Source of the DNA: an uncultured Pelagibacteraceae bacterium
GTDB lineage: Bacteria; Pseudomonadota; Alphaproteobacteria; Pelagibacterales; Pelagibacteraceae
Direction of reading: 5' to 3'
DNA: 64,000 nt
Assembly (NCBI GenBank): GCA_902608975.1
Contig: CACLQI010000003.1
Coordinates: 1-64,000, forward strand
In this document: positions 32,696-42,990 of the stretch, in pieces
How positions within the stretch are numbered: position 1 is the first letter of the stretch
Layout: every line of letters begins with the position of its first letter
Program-made: the position numbers and the translations under genes
The notes under the pieces: generated by a model
Databases searched by the model: none
What the model was told of the DNA's origin: nothing
Seen by the model: the letters and a program-made list of their open reading frames with translations, nothing else

Positions 32696-33560
32696 ATAAA
32701 TCCTTTAGATAAATAAATACAGCTATCCATATAATAATAAAACTAATTAACTTGTTCATAGTGAAAGGCTCATTAAAGTAAAAAAAACCAAGTAAAAATT
32801 GACTTGTTGGTGTCACAAAAAATATTAACCCTGAGGTTGCCATTGTTGTTTTCTCCAAGCCTTTAATAAACAAAAATAAAGGAATCACAGTCATGACCCC
32901 TCCTAGAAACAACAATAATATATTAATAGGTTCATCTATAGTGAAGTTATTGTGACCAGATTTATAAATAAAATACCAGATAACAAGTGAAATTGGTAAA
33001 ATATATAAGCTTTCAATAAATAACCCTACATCTGTATCAACATTTATTTTTTTTCTTAATAAATTATAAAAACCCCAAAAAAAAGCTACCAAGAATCCTA
33101 TCCATGGGAACGATTCTAAATTAAAAAGTAAATATAAAGATGATATAATTACAGCAAAAATTGCTAATTTTCTTTGAGCATTAATTTCTTCTTTTAAAAA
33201 AATATATCCCAAAAATACATTTAATATAGGAAAAATAAAATAACCGTAACTAGCATCGATAATTTTATTTACTGAAATAGCATAAATCCAAGTACCCCAA
33301 TTTAAAAAAATTAATATACTTGTTAAAAAAAGAATTATTAAATTTTTTTTTTGTTTAAGTATTTTTTTAAAAACATAAAATTTTTTAAATACTAGAGTTG
33401 ATATAAATAAAATTAAACATGTCCAAATTAATCTATGAATTGTAACTTCTAAGGCACCCAACGAAGAAATATGTTTAAAAAAAACTGTACCTAATATACC
33501 CCACCATAATGATCCAGCGGTTGCATAAAATATTCCTTTTTTAAACTGAGATTGCTTCAT
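32679..33560 (-). CDS. rarD: RarD-type EamA transporter
   Basis: A 293-residue, ten-helix protein of the RarD subfamily of EamA transporters. Typical parts are 'GIFYATAGSLWWGILGTVFF', 'LEVTIHRLIWTCLILF', 'NWGTWIYAISVNKIIDASYGYFI' and 'TTMATSGLIFFVTPTSQFLLG'. The family's substrate is unknown despite its old chloramphenicol-sensitivity name. Its end overlaps mltB by 17 nt. Confidence 0.9.
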   Translation of the reverse strand: MKQSQFKKGIFYATAGSLWWGILGTVFFKHISSLGALEVTIHRLIWTCLILFISTLVFKKFYVFKKILKQKKNLIILFLTSILIFLNWGTWIYAISVNKIIDASYGYFIFPILNVFLGYIFLKEEINAQRKLAIFAVIISSLYLLFNLESFPWIGFLVAFFWGFYNLLRKKINVDTDVGLFIESLYILPISLVIWYFIYKSGHNNFTIDEPINILLLFLGGVMTVIPLFLFIKGLEKTTMATSGLIFFVTPTSQFLLGFFYFNEPFTMNKLISFIIIWIAVFIYLKDLYEKNL

Positions 33561-33638
33561 AAAATAATTTGAATTCTATTCTTTTATATATCATTTTTAA
33601 GTTGAAAAGGTTCTAAAATCGGATAAACACTAGCGCAT

Positions 33639-33728
33639 GGAGAGATGGCTGAGCGGTTGAAAGCACCGGTCTTGAAAACCGGCAAAGGGGCAACTCTTTC
33701 CTGGGTTCGAATCCCAGTCTCTCCGCCA
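33639..33728 (+). tRNA. tRNA-Ser (anticodon TGA)
   Basis: A 90-nt class II tRNA: acceptor GGAGAGA/TCTCTCC, anticodon loop CTTGAAA giving TGA, a long variable arm (AAAGGGGCAACTCTTT), T loop TTCGAAT, and encoded CCA. It ends next to the convergent sdhE stop. Confidence 0.96.
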
Positions 33729-33983
33729 TCATAACTGAAAATCTTGAAATTTTTTTACTAATTTTGTATTTCTAAATTTTAATTTCGATTCATTTTTTTT
33801 AATAGATATTAGATTTTCATCATCCAAATTAACTAAACTATCAAGTTCTTTAAGCTGATTTATATCAATTTCATTAATGATTGATTTAACAAAACTAGTA
33901 ACTAATATATCCATTTCTTTTGATCCTCTATACGAGGCCCTATAAATAATTTTATTTTTAAGATCTTCTTTATTTTGTGACAT
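33729..33983 (-). CDS. sdhE: FAD assembly factor SdhE
   Basis: An 84-residue SdhE/DUF339 protein that promotes flavin attachment to succinate dehydrogenase. 'IIYRASYRGSKEMDILVTSF' contains the R-G-x-x-E-x-D signature that contacts the flavoprotein. The start at 33983 fits the family; the track's start at 34067 overlaps recG and adds an unrelated hydrophobic leader. It is divergent from recG with 17 nt between the start codons, the usual alphaproteobacterial neighbourhood. Confidence 0.93.
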   Translation of the reverse strand: MSQNKEDLKNKIIYRASYRGSKEMDILVTSFVKSIINEIDINQLKELDSLVNLDDENLISIKKNESKLKFRNTKLVKKFQDFQL

Positions 33984-34000
33984 AACTATATAATTAAAGA

Positions 34001-36040
34001 ATGACTTCCTATGAATATTTGTTATCAGATATAGATACCATAAAAGGTATTGGAAATAAAACTGCAAAATTATTTAAAAAAAAAAATATTAATACTATTT
34101 TTGATCTTCTTTGGAGTTTACCTAGAGATTTCATTGATAGAGAAAACTTAGTTAAAATTAATGAGTTACAAATAGGTAAAATTCAAACAATTGTAATAGA
34201 TGTAAAAAAATATGTTTTTCCTAGAGTGAGAAACTTGCCTAATAGAGTGTTGTGTGAAGATGATACAGGAAAATTAGAATGTGTTTTTTTTAATAGTTAT
34301 GAAGGATATATTAAAAAAATTCTTCCTATTAATGCAAAAGTAACAATAAGTGGAAAAATTGGATATTATAAAAAAAAATATCAAATAACAAATCCAACAC
34401 ATATATCGTCAGATAATAATTCTGTTAAAAAGATATTTACAAATTATAATTTAACAGATGGATTAAATGAAAAAAAATACTATAAAATAATTAATGATGT
34501 TTTAGAAAATATCCCAGATTTAAAAGAATGGCATAGACCTGAAATATTAAATAAATTCAACAATATATCTTGGAAAGATTCTATATTAGAACTTCACAAT
34601 CCAAAAAATATAAAAAGAAAAGGTTTTTTTTTAAATAGACTAATATTTGATGAAATTATTTCAACTTTTTTAATTAATTCAAATATTAGAAATAATATTA
34701 AAAAAATTAAAAAAAGAAAAAAAATTTTTGGTTTAAAGCCTTTTAACAGTATTAAAAAAAAAATAAATTATAAGCTTACAAACGACCAAATTAATGCACT
34801 GGAAGAAATAAATAGAGACCTTAAATCAGATAAAAAAATGTTTAGGCTTTTGCAAGGTGATGTTGGTAGCGGAAAAACAATTGTTGCTCTTATAGCGTCA
34901 TTAAATGTAATAAAAAGTAGTTGTCAAGTTGGATTTATGGCTCCCACTGAAATTTTGGCAAAACAACATTATGAGCTAGCAAAGAAATTATTTGATAAAA
35001 AAATAAATGTAGCACTTTTAACAAGCAAAACTGATTATAAGGAACGCAAAAAAATCTTAGATAACTTAAATAAAAATAAAATTAATATGTTAATTGGTAC
35101 ACATTCTTTGTTTCAAGATAAAATAAAATTTTTTAATTTAGGACTAATAATAATAGACGAACAACATAAATTTGGAGTAAAACAAAGAAAAAAATTATCT
35201 GACAAAGGTGGTGATGATTGTGATATTTTGGTTATGTCTGCAACCCCAATACCGAGAACTATGGTTATGACAATCTTCGGAGATATGGATACGTCGGTTA
35301 TTAAAAATAAACCCAAAAATAGAAAGGAGATAAAAACTTACAGTAAACTTGATACTAAACTTGATGAAATTATTTCATTTGTTAAAAAACAAATAAATAA
35401 TAATAATCAAATATTTTGGGTATGTCCTCTAATTGAAGAGTCTAAAAAAATTGACCATCAATCTGCTATACAAAGATACGAGAGTCTAAAAAAGAAATTT
35501 AATTATAAAGTTGGATTATTACATGGATCAATGGAAAAAGATAAGAAGAATGATATATTGTTAAAATTTTTAAATAAGGAAATTGACATTCTTGTATCTA
35601 CTACTGTAATTGAGGTTGGAATAGATTTTCCCGATGCAAATTTAATAATAATCGAAAATGCGAACAAATTTGGTCTTTCTCAACTACATCAACTAAGAGG
35701 AAGAGTTGGTAGAGGATATAAGGACTCATATTGTATACTAATGTTTAAATCTAGTTTGAGCGAAAATGCGAGAAAAAGAATTAATATATTAAAAAATACT
35801 AATGATGGTTTTAAAATATCAGAAGAAGACATGAAATTAAGAGGTTATGGAGATTTACTTGGTTTTAAACAAAGTGGTATTCAAAGCTTTAGATTAGCAG
35901 ATCCAGTTATAAATGAGGATTTATTCTTACTTGCTGAAAAGGAAATTAAAAAAATTGAATTAGAAAAAATAAATATAGATAAATATCTTCCATTACTTAA
36001 ATTGTATGATAGAGCAGATATATTGAACGATTTGGCTTAA
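34001..36040 (+). CDS. recG: ATP-dependent DNA helicase RecG
   Basis: A 679-residue RecG, which remodels stalled forks and branched DNA. An N-terminal OB/wedge domain (about 50-150) is followed by helicase motifs: I 'RLLQGDVGSGKTIVALIA', Ia 'FMAPTEILAKQHY', II 'IIDEQHKFGVKQR', III 'VMSATPIPRTM', V 'STTVIEVGIDFPDAN' and VI 'LHQLRGRVGRG'. Motif II is DEQH, as in RecG. Length is normal. Confidence 0.96.
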   Translation: MTSYEYLLSDIDTIKGIGNKTAKLFKKKNINTIFDLLWSLPRDFIDRENLVKINELQIGKIQTIVIDVKKYVFPRVRNLPNRVLCEDDTGKLECVFFNSYEGYIKKILPINAKVTISGKIGYYKKKYQITNPTHISSDNNSVKKIFTNYNLTDGLNEKKYYKIINDVLENIPDLKEWHRPEILNKFNNISWKDSILELHNPKNIKRKGFFLNRLIFDEIISTFLINSNIRNNIKKIKKRKKIFGLKPFNSIKKKINYKLTNDQINALEEINRDLKSDKKMFRLLQGDVGSGKTIVALIASLNVIKSSCQVGFMAPTEILAKQHYELAKKLFDKKINVALLTSKTDYKERKKILDNLNKNKINMLIGTHSLFQDKIKFFNLGLIIIDEQHKFGVKQRKKLSDKGGDDCDILVMSATPIPRTMVMTIFGDMDTSVIKNKPKNRKEIKTYSKLDTKLDEIISFVKKQINNNNQIFWVCPLIEESKKIDHQSAIQRYESLKKKFNYKVGLLHGSMEKDKKNDILLKFLNKEIDILVSTTVIEVGIDFPDANLIIIENANKFGLSQLHQLRGRVGRGYKDSYCILMFKSSLSENARKRINILKNTNDGFKISEEDMKLRGYGDLLGFKQSGIQSFRLADPVINEDLFLLAEKEIKKIELEKINIDKYLPLLKLYDRADILNDLA

Positions 36041-36654
36041 TTTTTAGGATTAGATGTTCCTGCAGATACAATAAATTTGGAAGCTTCTTCAAATGTCATA
36101 TTTAAAAAAATTAGATCTTTTTTTGGAAACATAATTAGAAATCCACTAGTAGGATTCGGAGTTGTTGGAATAAAAACATTAACTAATTTTTCATTTGTTT
36201 TAGCAGACATTTCAGTTTTATTATCTTTGGTTGCAAAACCAACTGCCCAAGAACCTTTCTTTGGATACTCTACTAACACAACTGATTTTTTACTATTATC
36301 TTTTTTTGTAAAAGTTTCTGTCATTTGACCTATAGCTGAATAGATTGTTCTTAAAATTGGTATCTTTTTGAATAGGTCATCTATTAACTGTAAAAATTTT
36401 TTCCCTAAAAATGATAATGATAAACCTCCCACTATAGTAATTATAACTATAGATAAAATAATTTCTAAACCAGGTATTGAGAAAGGCAAATAAGTGTTAG
36501 GGTTAATTTTTTCGGGAATCAATTTTGAAGAAATACCAATTAAAAATTTAGTTAAATAAAGAGTAATACCAATTGGTATTAATACCACTACTCCTGTAAA
36601 AAAATAGTTACGAAGTTTCAATACTATAGATTTCTTTTTTTTCTTAATAAGCAT
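36037..36654 (-). CDS. DUF502 family membrane protein
   Basis: A 205-residue protein with two membrane helices, 'YFFTGVVVLIPIGITLYLTKFL' near residue 15 and 'GLEIILSIVIITIVGGLSLSF' near residue 58. The conserved DUF502 soluble part follows ('IPILRTIYSAIGQMTETF', 'VVLVEYPKKGSWAVGFAT', 'VFIPTTPNPTSGFLIMFPK'). Its function is not established. It is convergent with recG, overlapping by 4 nt, and divergent from the M48 peptidase. Confidence 0.88.
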   Translation of the reverse strand: MLIKKKKKSIVLKLRNYFFTGVVVLIPIGITLYLTKFLIGISSKLIPEKINPNTYLPFSIPGLEIILSIVIITIVGGLSLSFLGKKFLQLIDDLFKKIPILRTIYSAIGQMTETFTKKDNSKKSVVLVEYPKKGSWAVGFATKDNKTEMSAKTNEKLVNVFIPTTPNPTSGFLIMFPKKDLIFLNMTFEEASKFIVSAGTSNPKN

Positions 36655-36697
36655 AGTCTGTTGTGATTTATAGTAAATTATATAATATATTAAGGAA

Positions 36698-37519
36698 ATG
36701 GATAGAAGAAAATTTTTAACATTTATGGGTTGCGGCTGTTGTAATCTAATATTACCGTCGTGTGGAACAACACCTATAACCGATCGTAGACAATTAAAAT
36801 TAATACCCGAGGCAAAGTTAAATGCCCAAGCTGCTCAGATATATGAAAAAGTCAAAGAAAAAGAAAAACTAATAACTAATACTAAAGAAATTAATCAAAT
36901 AAAAAATATTGGTAAAAAAATGCAAGATTCTATTAGTGAATATTTTTATCAAAGTAATCAAAGTGACCCTACTGCATACTTTGATTGGGAATATATTTTG
37001 ATAGATAATAAAAAAATAAGAAATGCATGGTGTATGCCGGGCGGTAAAATTGCAGTTTACACAGGAATGTTAGAAGTTACTAAAAACGAAGATGGACTTG
37101 CCGCTGTTATGGGGCATGAAATTGCTCACGCTGTTGCAAAACATTCTGTTGAAAGAGCAAGTAGAAATGCTGTAATTAATGTAGCTACTCAAATTACAGA
37201 TGTTCTATCAGGAGGAAAATTATCTCAAGTTAATAGAACAACCGGAATGAATACAGTTGGTCTTCTTACAAGAATAGGAATTTTTAACCCATTTAACAGA
37301 AAACAAGAAAGTGAAGCTGATTATTTGGGTTTAATTTTTTCATCTTTATCAGGTTATGATATTAGAGAAACTCCTTTGTTGTGGGACAGAATGAAAGAAG
37401 TCAATAAAGGAAAAAAAGTTCCCGAGTTCATGAGCACTCACCCTTCAGAGGACAACAGAATTAAAAAAATTAATGAATGGATATACCAAGTGATGATTGA
37501 GTATCCACCAAATACATAA
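36698..37519 (+). CDS. M48-family metallopeptidase with twin-arginine lipoprotein signal
   Basis: A 273-residue zinc peptidase. The catalytic motif is 'VMGHEIAHAVAKHS' (HExxH) near residue 145, and the third ligand Glu is in 'RKQESEADYLGL'. The N-terminus 'MDRRKFLTFMGCGCC' has a twin-arginine followed by a lipobox-like 'LPSCG', so Tat export and lipid attachment are plausible. Members such as LoiP and BepA degrade or assist outer-membrane proteins. The tatABC genes are in the same window. Confidence 0.9.
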   Translation: MDRRKFLTFMGCGCCNLILPSCGTTPITDRRQLKLIPEAKLNAQAAQIYEKVKEKEKLITNTKEINQIKNIGKKMQDSISEYFYQSNQSDPTAYFDWEYILIDNKKIRNAWCMPGGKIAVYTGMLEVTKNEDGLAAVMGHEIAHAVAKHSVERASRNAVINVATQITDVLSGGKLSQVNRTTGMNTVGLLTRIGIFNPFNRKQESEADYLGLIFSSLSGYDIRETPLLWDRMKEVNKGKKVPEFMSTHPSEDNRIKKINEWIYQVMIEYPPNT

Positions 37520-37562
37520 AAAAATACATTTTGAAAAATATCACCAATAAAATGAAACTTTG

Positions 37563-37638
<76 letters not shown>

Positions 37639-37689
37639 AACAGAAAAAACTTATAGACTTTTTTTTAAAATAATCAATGTGTATTAATA

Positions 37690-38802
37690 TTACAACTTGT
37701 TAATATATCTATCATGAAAATCATCAAAAGTGCCATTTTTAATATTAACTCTAATTGATTCCATTAGTTCTTGATAAAAATTAATATTATGCAGAGTTAG
37801 TAACATTGATGCAAGAATTTCATTAGTATTAAATAAGTGATTTAAATAATTTTTACTGTATTTATTAAGATTAAAATTTTCACATTTTGGATCTAAAGGT
37901 CTGTTATCTTTTTTATATTTGGAATTTCTTATATTAATTCTACCGTTCCATGTAAATGCAAGACCAGTTCTACCTGATCTTGTTGGCAAAACACAGTCAA
38001 ACATGTCTATACCTCTTTTAACAGCACCCAAAATATCAGAAGGTGTTCCTACACCCATCAAATATCTAGGTTTATTTTCAGGCATTAAATTTTTTAAACT
38101 ATCTAAAATTTTAAACATTTCTTTTTGAGTCTCGCCGACAGCTAAACCACCAATAGCATAACCATCAAAATTTATTTTAATAAGTTCTTTTAATGATACT
38201 TGTCTCAAGTCATCAAACAAACCACCTTGTACAATTCCAAATAAAGCTTTATGTTTAATATTTCCAAATTCTTTTTTAGATCTCTTTGCCCAATAAACTG
38301 ATAATTCCATTGATTTTTTAATTAATCTATAATCTTTTGATTTTTTTGGACACTCGTCCATAACCATTAAAATATCTGAATTTAAACCTTTTTGTATTTT
38401 TATACTTTCTTCAGGACTTAAAATAAATTTTTTTCCATCAATATGAGAGTTAAATATTGCACCTTTTTCTCTATCAACTTTGTTTAATTTAGATAGTGAC
38501 ATTACTTGAAAACCACCAGAATCAGTTAATATTGGAAGAGGACAGTTCATAAATGAATGGAGACCACCTGCTTCTTTTATTCTATCAACACCAGGTCTTA
38601 ACATTAAATGGTACGTATTTGACAATATGATTTCCGAACCGGTTTTGATAATATCGTCTATAAATGCAGCTTTAATTGTTGCCTGAGTTCCTACTGGCAT
38701 AAAGGCAGGTGTATTTATTATTCCTCTATGTGTTTTTATCTGAGCACATCTGGAATGTTTATTTTTTTCAACTACATTAAAAGAAAATTTTTTTAATGCC
38801 AT
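37690..38802 (-). CDS. tgt: Queuine tRNA-ribosyltransferase, zinc site altered
   Basis: A 370-residue Tgt, which swaps guanine 34 of GU(N) tRNAs for the queuosine precursor. Substrate residues are in 'LTDSGGFQVMSLS', 'FGIVQGGLFDDLRQVS' and 'YAIGGLAVGETQKEM', and the nucleophile Asp is in 'GIDMFDCVLPTRSGRTG'. The usual zinc motif C-x-C-x-x-C near residue 300 reads 'DPKCENFNLNKYSKNYL': only the first Cys remains, although the His in 'LLTLHNINFY' is kept. The fold may be held without zinc, or activity may be weakened. It lies 7 nt after the cyclophilin gene end. Confidence 0.93.
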   Translation of the reverse strand: MALKKFSFNVVEKNKHSRCAQIKTHRGIINTPAFMPVGTQATIKAAFIDDIIKTGSEIILSNTYHLMLRPGVDRIKEAGGLHSFMNCPLPILTDSGGFQVMSLSKLNKVDREKGAIFNSHIDGKKFILSPEESIKIQKGLNSDILMVMDECPKKSKDYRLIKKSMELSVYWAKRSKKEFGNIKHKALFGIVQGGLFDDLRQVSLKELIKINFDGYAIGGLAVGETQKEMFKILDSLKNLMPENKPRYLMGVGTPSDILGAVKRGIDMFDCVLPTRSGRTGLAFTWNGRINIRNSKYKKDNRPLDPKCENFNLNKYSKNYLNHLFNTNEILASMLLTLHNINFYQELMESIRVNIKNGTFDDFHDRYINKL

Positions 38803-38809
38803 TAAGACT

Positions 38810-39370
38810 TTACAATGATTTAAAGCTTATAATTTTATCTGGATTGTCTACAGAACCATTTTTATTTTCATCACCACGTTTAATTTTATCTACGTGTTCC
38901 ATTCCCTCTATTACTTTACCAAAAACTGTATATTGACGATCCAAAAAAGGAGCCGCCTTAAAACATATAAAAAATTGACTATTTGCACTATTTGGGTCTT
39001 GTGATCTAGCCATTGATAAAGTTCCTCTGTCATGCGGTAAGTTATTAAATTCTTGATTTAGGTTAGGTAGGTCTGATCCACCAGTGCCAGCTCTATTCAG
39101 GTCAAAATCACTATTAGAAGAGTTTCCAAATTTGACATCACCTGTTTGGGCCATAAATCCATCTATAACTCTATGAAAAACAACATTATCATACTTTCCA
39201 TCGTTAGCTAATTTTTTTATTCTCTGAACATGATTTGGTGCTACATCTGGAAATAATTCAATTTTTACTTCTCCATCTTTTAACTTTAATATCATTGTGT
39301 TTTCTCCTCCCATTGAGTTGTTTGTTGTTAATATGAATATAATTAATAGCCTTAATAAAAAATTAATCAT
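38810..39370 (-). CDS. Cyclophilin-type peptidyl-prolyl isomerase, exported
   Basis: A 186-residue cyclophilin. Residues 1-21 are hydrophobic, suggesting export. 'NVVFHRVIDGFMAQTGD' has the catalytic Arg and Phe, and 'GTLSMARSQDPNSANSQFFI' is the second signature, followed by 'FGKVIEGMEHVDKI'. It catalyses proline isomerisation in the periplasm. It overlaps coaD by 8 nt and is followed by tgt. Confidence 0.93.
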   Translation of the reverse strand: MINFLLRLLIIFILTTNNSMGGENTMILKLKDGEVKIELFPDVAPNHVQRIKKLANDGKYDNVVFHRVIDGFMAQTGDVKFGNSSNSDFDLNRAGTGGSDLPNLNQEFNNLPHDRGTLSMARSQDPNSANSQFFICFKAAPFLDRQYTVFGKVIEGMEHVDKIKRGDENKNGSVDNPDKIISFKSL

Positions 39371-39857
39371 ATTTAAGCTTTAATGCTTTAATGGTACTCT
39401 TGGTAGTAAATTTTTTAACATCTCCACCTAATGATATTATTTCTTTAACAAAGTTAGATGATATAATTTGATTTTCAACATTAGACATTAGAAAAATTGT
39501 CTCTATTGAGTTGTTTAGTTTTCTGTTCATACCAGCTAACTGAAATTCATATTCAAAATCTGAAACTGCTCTTAATCCTCTTAAAATAATATTAGAATTA
39601 TACTTTTTACATAAATTTGTAGTAAGTGATTTAAATGAAATAACTTGGATTTTTTTTTTACTTAGTTTTAAATCAGAATATAATGCTTTTTTAACAATAT
39701 TAATTCTTTCTTCTGAATCAAAAAGATAATTTTTGTTATTAATATCAGATATAGCAACTACAATAGTATCAACAATTTTTAAAGCCTTTTTAATTACATC
39801 AATATGTCCATATGTAATTGGATCAAATGTACCTGGATATATTGCTCTTTTTTTCAT
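39363..39857 (-). CDS. coaD: Pantetheine-phosphate adenylyltransferase
   Basis: A 164-residue CoaD, the fourth step of coenzyme A synthesis. The nucleotidyltransferase motif is 'YPGTFDPITYGHIDVI' (T/H-x-G-H), and 'IILRGLRAVSDFEYEFQLAG' and the C-terminal 'ISSNFVKEIISLGGD' are family blocks. It overlaps the gyrA stop by 1 nt, so the two are likely translated from one message. Confidence 0.96.
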   Translation of the reverse strand: MKKRAIYPGTFDPITYGHIDVIKKALKIVDTIVVAISDINNKNYLFDSEERINIVKKALYSDLKLSKKKIQVISFKSLTTNLCKKYNSNIILRGLRAVSDFEYEFQLAGMNRKLNNSIETIFLMSNVENQIISSNFVKEIISLGGDVKKFTTKSTIKALKLKYD

Positions 39858-42436
39858 TACAGTAAGTTATCATCAATTTTTATAGCTGAAACAACTTTTT
39901 CATCTCCTGATAATTTTATAATTCTTACACCTTGAGTATTTCTACCAGCAACTCTTATTTCTTTAACAGCTACCCTTATAACTCTACCTTTGTTTGTGGA
40001 TATTAATATTTCATCACCTTCATTTACTGGAAAGGATGATGATACATTACCATTTCTATCTGAGTTCACTATTCCAATAATACCTTTTCCGCCTCTATTT
40101 GTAGTTCTAAAATCATAATGAGATGTTCTTTTACCAAATCCATTTACTGTAATTGAAAAAATAAATTTTTCTTTTGCTTTTAATTCTGATTTATCATTTT
40201 TATTTAATTTACCATTTTTTTTATTTACATCTTGATCAATGATTGACAATGACACAATTGAGTCATTATTAGATAAATTTATTCCTTTTATACCTTTTGA
40301 AGATCTGCCTTTAAAAATTCTCAATTTTTTTGAATCAAACCTAATACATTTTCCATTAAATGTACTTAATATTATGTCCTGGTCTTCTCGACATATTTTT
40401 ACACCAACAATTTTATCATTTGTATCTAATTTCATTGCAATTTTTCCAGATGTATTGATTGATGAAAAGTCTTCTAAATTGTTTTTTCTAACTTTTCCCT
40501 TAGAAGTGGCAAAAACTATACAAAGATTTTTCCAATCAGACTCATCGTCAGGAAAAGGCATTATAGAGCTAATTGATTGATGATTTTTTAAAGGCAAAAT
40601 ATTAAACAAAGATTTACCTTTTGAAGAAGAAGATCCTTCCGGTATTTTCCAAGCTTTAATTTTATAAACAAGTCCTTCAGTTGAAAAAAATAGAACTGGC
40701 GTATGTGTATTTACTGACAATGTCTGAACAACAGAGTCTTCGTCTCTCGTTTTAATGCCCGATTTTCCTTTGCCACCTCTTTTTTGTTGTTTGACACTAC
40801 TTAGGGCGCCTCTTTTAATATAACCTTGTAAAGTTACTGTTATTATAACCGCTTCTTTTTGTATAGTTTCTTCTATATCATAATTTAAAACAGCATCTAT
40901 AATTTGAGTTCTTCTTGGTACAGAAAATTTTTCCTTAATACTTTTTAATTCATTGCTTATTACTCTCAAAAGTTCTTTTTTAGAATTTATAATTTTTTTA
41001 AACTGATCAATTAATTCAGAAAGTTTTTTAATTTCAGTTTCTATTTCATTTATACCAAGTGCTGTAAGCTTTTGAAGTCTTAACTCTAAAATTGAGTTTA
41101 CTTGATCATTAGATAAAGAATAAATATTTTTTGATTTTTTTTCATTAACTAAATTAATTAATTTAAGAGATTTATTAATTTTCCATTTCATTTGAAGTAG
41201 TTTCTCTTTAGCTTCGTCAGGATTTTTTGAATTTCTAATTATTTTTATAACTTTATCTAAATTTTCAACACTTACAGATAAACCAATCAATATATGTGCC
41301 CGATCTTCTGCTTTTTTTAAGTCAAATTTAGTTTTTTTAATTACTACATCTTCTCTAAATTTTAAAAAATTTTCTAAGAATTCTTTTAGATTACATGTTT
41401 TTGGTTTGTTATCTACGATTGCTAAAGTGTTAAAACCAAAAGAACTTTCAATAGAAGTAAATTTAAATAATTGTCTTTTAACAGTTTCAGGTTCAGTATT
41501 TGATCTTAAATCTATTGCAACTCTTATTCCTTCTCTATTAGACTCATCGCGTATATCTCTTATTCCTTCAATTTTTTTATCTCTTACAAGCTCTGCTATT
41601 CTTTCATTAAGAACAGATTTGTTAACTTGATACGGTATAGATGAGATTACCAAGCGTTCTCTTCCATTTTTCATTTGTTCAATTTTTATATCTCCTCTAA
41701 TTTTAAATGAACCTCGACCACTTTTGTAACCTTCTTTAATTATATTTTTTCCAATAATTATTCCACCTGTTGGAAAATCAGGTCCTGGTATATGTTTCAT
41801 TAGCTCATTTAACTTAATATCTTTATTTTCAATAAGAGCCAAAGTTCCATTAATAACTTCTCCTAAGTTGTGAGGTGGTATGCTTGTTGCCATACCAACA
41901 GCAATACCTCCAGCACCATTGACTAAAAGATTTGGAAATTGCGCTGGTAAAACTGATGGTTCTTTTTCTGTTTCGTCATAATTGCTTTTAAATTCTATTG
42001 TTTGTTTATCAATGTCGTCTATTAAAAATTGTGAAACTTTTGAAAGTCTAGTTTCTGTATATCTCATAGCTGCTGCAGGATCACCATCAACCGAACCAAA
42101 ATTACCTTGTCCATCAACCAAAGGTAAGCTCATTGAAAAATCTTGAACCATTCTTACTAGTGCGTCATACACTGATTGATCACCATGCGGATGATATTTA
42201 CCAATTACATCTCCTACAATTCTTGCAGATTTTCTATATTGTTTAGACCAATCATATCCACCTTTGTGCATTGCATATAAAATTCTTCTATGTACTGGTT
42301 TTAAACCATCTCTGACATCAGGAAGAGCTCTACTAATAATTACACTCATTGCATAAGACAAATAAGACGAGCTCATTTCCTCATGCATTGATATTAACTT
42401 AATTTTCTTATCTTTTATTATTTCGTTTTTTTGCAT
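39857..42436 (-). CDS. gyrA: DNA gyrase subunit A
   Basis: An 859-residue GyrA. The active Tyr is in '[12 protein letters not shown]' near residue 120. The quinolone-pocket region reads '[18 protein letters not shown]', with Asp in the GyrA-83 position of E. coli numbering unclear without alignment. The C-terminal beta-pinwheel has the GyrA-box-like '[10 protein letters not shown]' near residue 560, which distinguishes it from ParC. It lies 5 nt after ssb. Confidence 0.96.
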   Translation of the reverse strand: MQKNEIIKDKKIKLISMHEEMSSSYLSYAMSVIISRALPDVRDGLKPVHRRILYAMHKGGYDWSKQYRKSARIVGDVIGKYHPHGDQSVYDALVRMVQDFSMSLPLVDGQGNFGSVDGDPAAAMRYTETRLSKVSQFLIDDIDKQTIEFKSNYDETEKEPSVLPAQFPNLLVNGAGGIAVGMATSIPPHNLGEVINGTLALIENKDIKLNELMKHIPGPDFPTGGIIIGKNIIKEGYKSGRGSFKIRGDIKIEQMKNGRERLVISSIPYQVNKSVLNERIAELVRDKKIEGIRDIRDESNREGIRVAIDLRSNTEPETVKRQLFKFTSIESSFGFNTLAIVDNKPKTCNLKEFLENFLKFREDVVIKKTKFDLKKAEDRAHILIGLSVSVENLDKVIKIIRNSKNPDEAKEKLLQMKWKINKSLKLINLVNEKKSKNIYSLSNDQVNSILELRLQKLTALGINEIETEIKKLSELIDQFKKIINSKKELLRVISNELKSIKEKFSVPRRTQIIDAVLNYDIEETIQKEAVIITVTLQGYIKRGALSSVKQQKRGGKGKSGIKTRDEDSVVQTLSVNTHTPVLFFSTEGLVYKIKAWKIPEGSSSSKGKSLFNILPLKNHQSISSIMPFPDDESDWKNLCIVFATSKGKVRKNNLEDFSSINTSGKIAMKLDTNDKIVGVKICREDQDIILSTFNGKCIRFDSKKLRIFKGRSSKGIKGINLSNNDSIVSLSIIDQDVNKKNGKLNKNDKSELKAKEKFIFSITVNGFGKRTSHYDFRTTNRGGKGIIGIVNSDRNGNVSSSFPVNEGDEILISTNKGRVIRVAVKEIRVAGRNTQGVRIIKLSGDEKVVSAIKIDDNLL

Positions 42437-42441
42437 AAAAA

Positions 42442-42900
42442 CTAAAAAGGAATATCATCATCTAAATCGTTAGATGATTGAGGAATATCTTCTAAACTTT
42501 TTGAGGTACCTTGATTTTTATCGTTCTGTATAGAACCACCTGATGCTCCACCACCAAGCATTGTAAGAGATGAATTATAACCTTGTATTATAATTTCAGT
42601 GGAATACTTGTCTTGGCCTGATTGTTCATCCTTCCACTTTCTAGTAGAGAGCTGCCCTTCTATATAAATTTGAGCACCTTTTTTTAGATATTGTTGGACT
42701 ACATTTACTAAACCTTCATTAAATACAACTATACGGTGCCACTCAGTTTTTTCTTTTTTTTCGCCTGTATTCTTATCTTTCCAAGATTGGCTAGTGGCTA
42801 AACTTAATCGAGCCACACTTTTACCGTTAACCATTTGTTTTATTTCGGGATCTGCGCCTAAACGACCAATTAATAATACTTTATTTAAACTTCCAGCCAT
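42442..42900 (-). CDS. ssb: Single-stranded DNA-binding protein
   Basis: A 152-residue SSB. The OB fold starts '[15 protein letters not shown]' and includes '[30 protein letters not shown]' and 'TEIIIQGY'. A Gly/Ser/Asn-rich linker leads to the acidic tip 'DLDDDIPF', which recruits repair proteins. It is divergent from uvrA across 90 bp, and gyrA follows at 5 nt. Confidence 0.97.
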   Translation of the reverse strand: MAGSLNKVLLIGRLGADPEIKQMVNGKSVARLSLATSQSWKDKNTGEKKEKTEWHRIVVFNEGLVNVVQQYLKKGAQIYIEGQLSTRKWKDEQSGQDKYSTEIIIQGYNSSLTMLGGGASGGSIQNDKNQGTSKSLEDIPQSSNDLDDDIPF

Positions 42901-42990
42901 AATATTTTAATATTTTTAAATTAATGATGTACAATTATACCATAATTTTAATCTCATTATTAATTTAATTAAATTTATGCAACAAGAATT

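Noticed and set aside
42901-42990. LexA/SOS box between ssb and uvrA
   Set aside because: No GTTC-N7-GTTC or other convincing operator is present.
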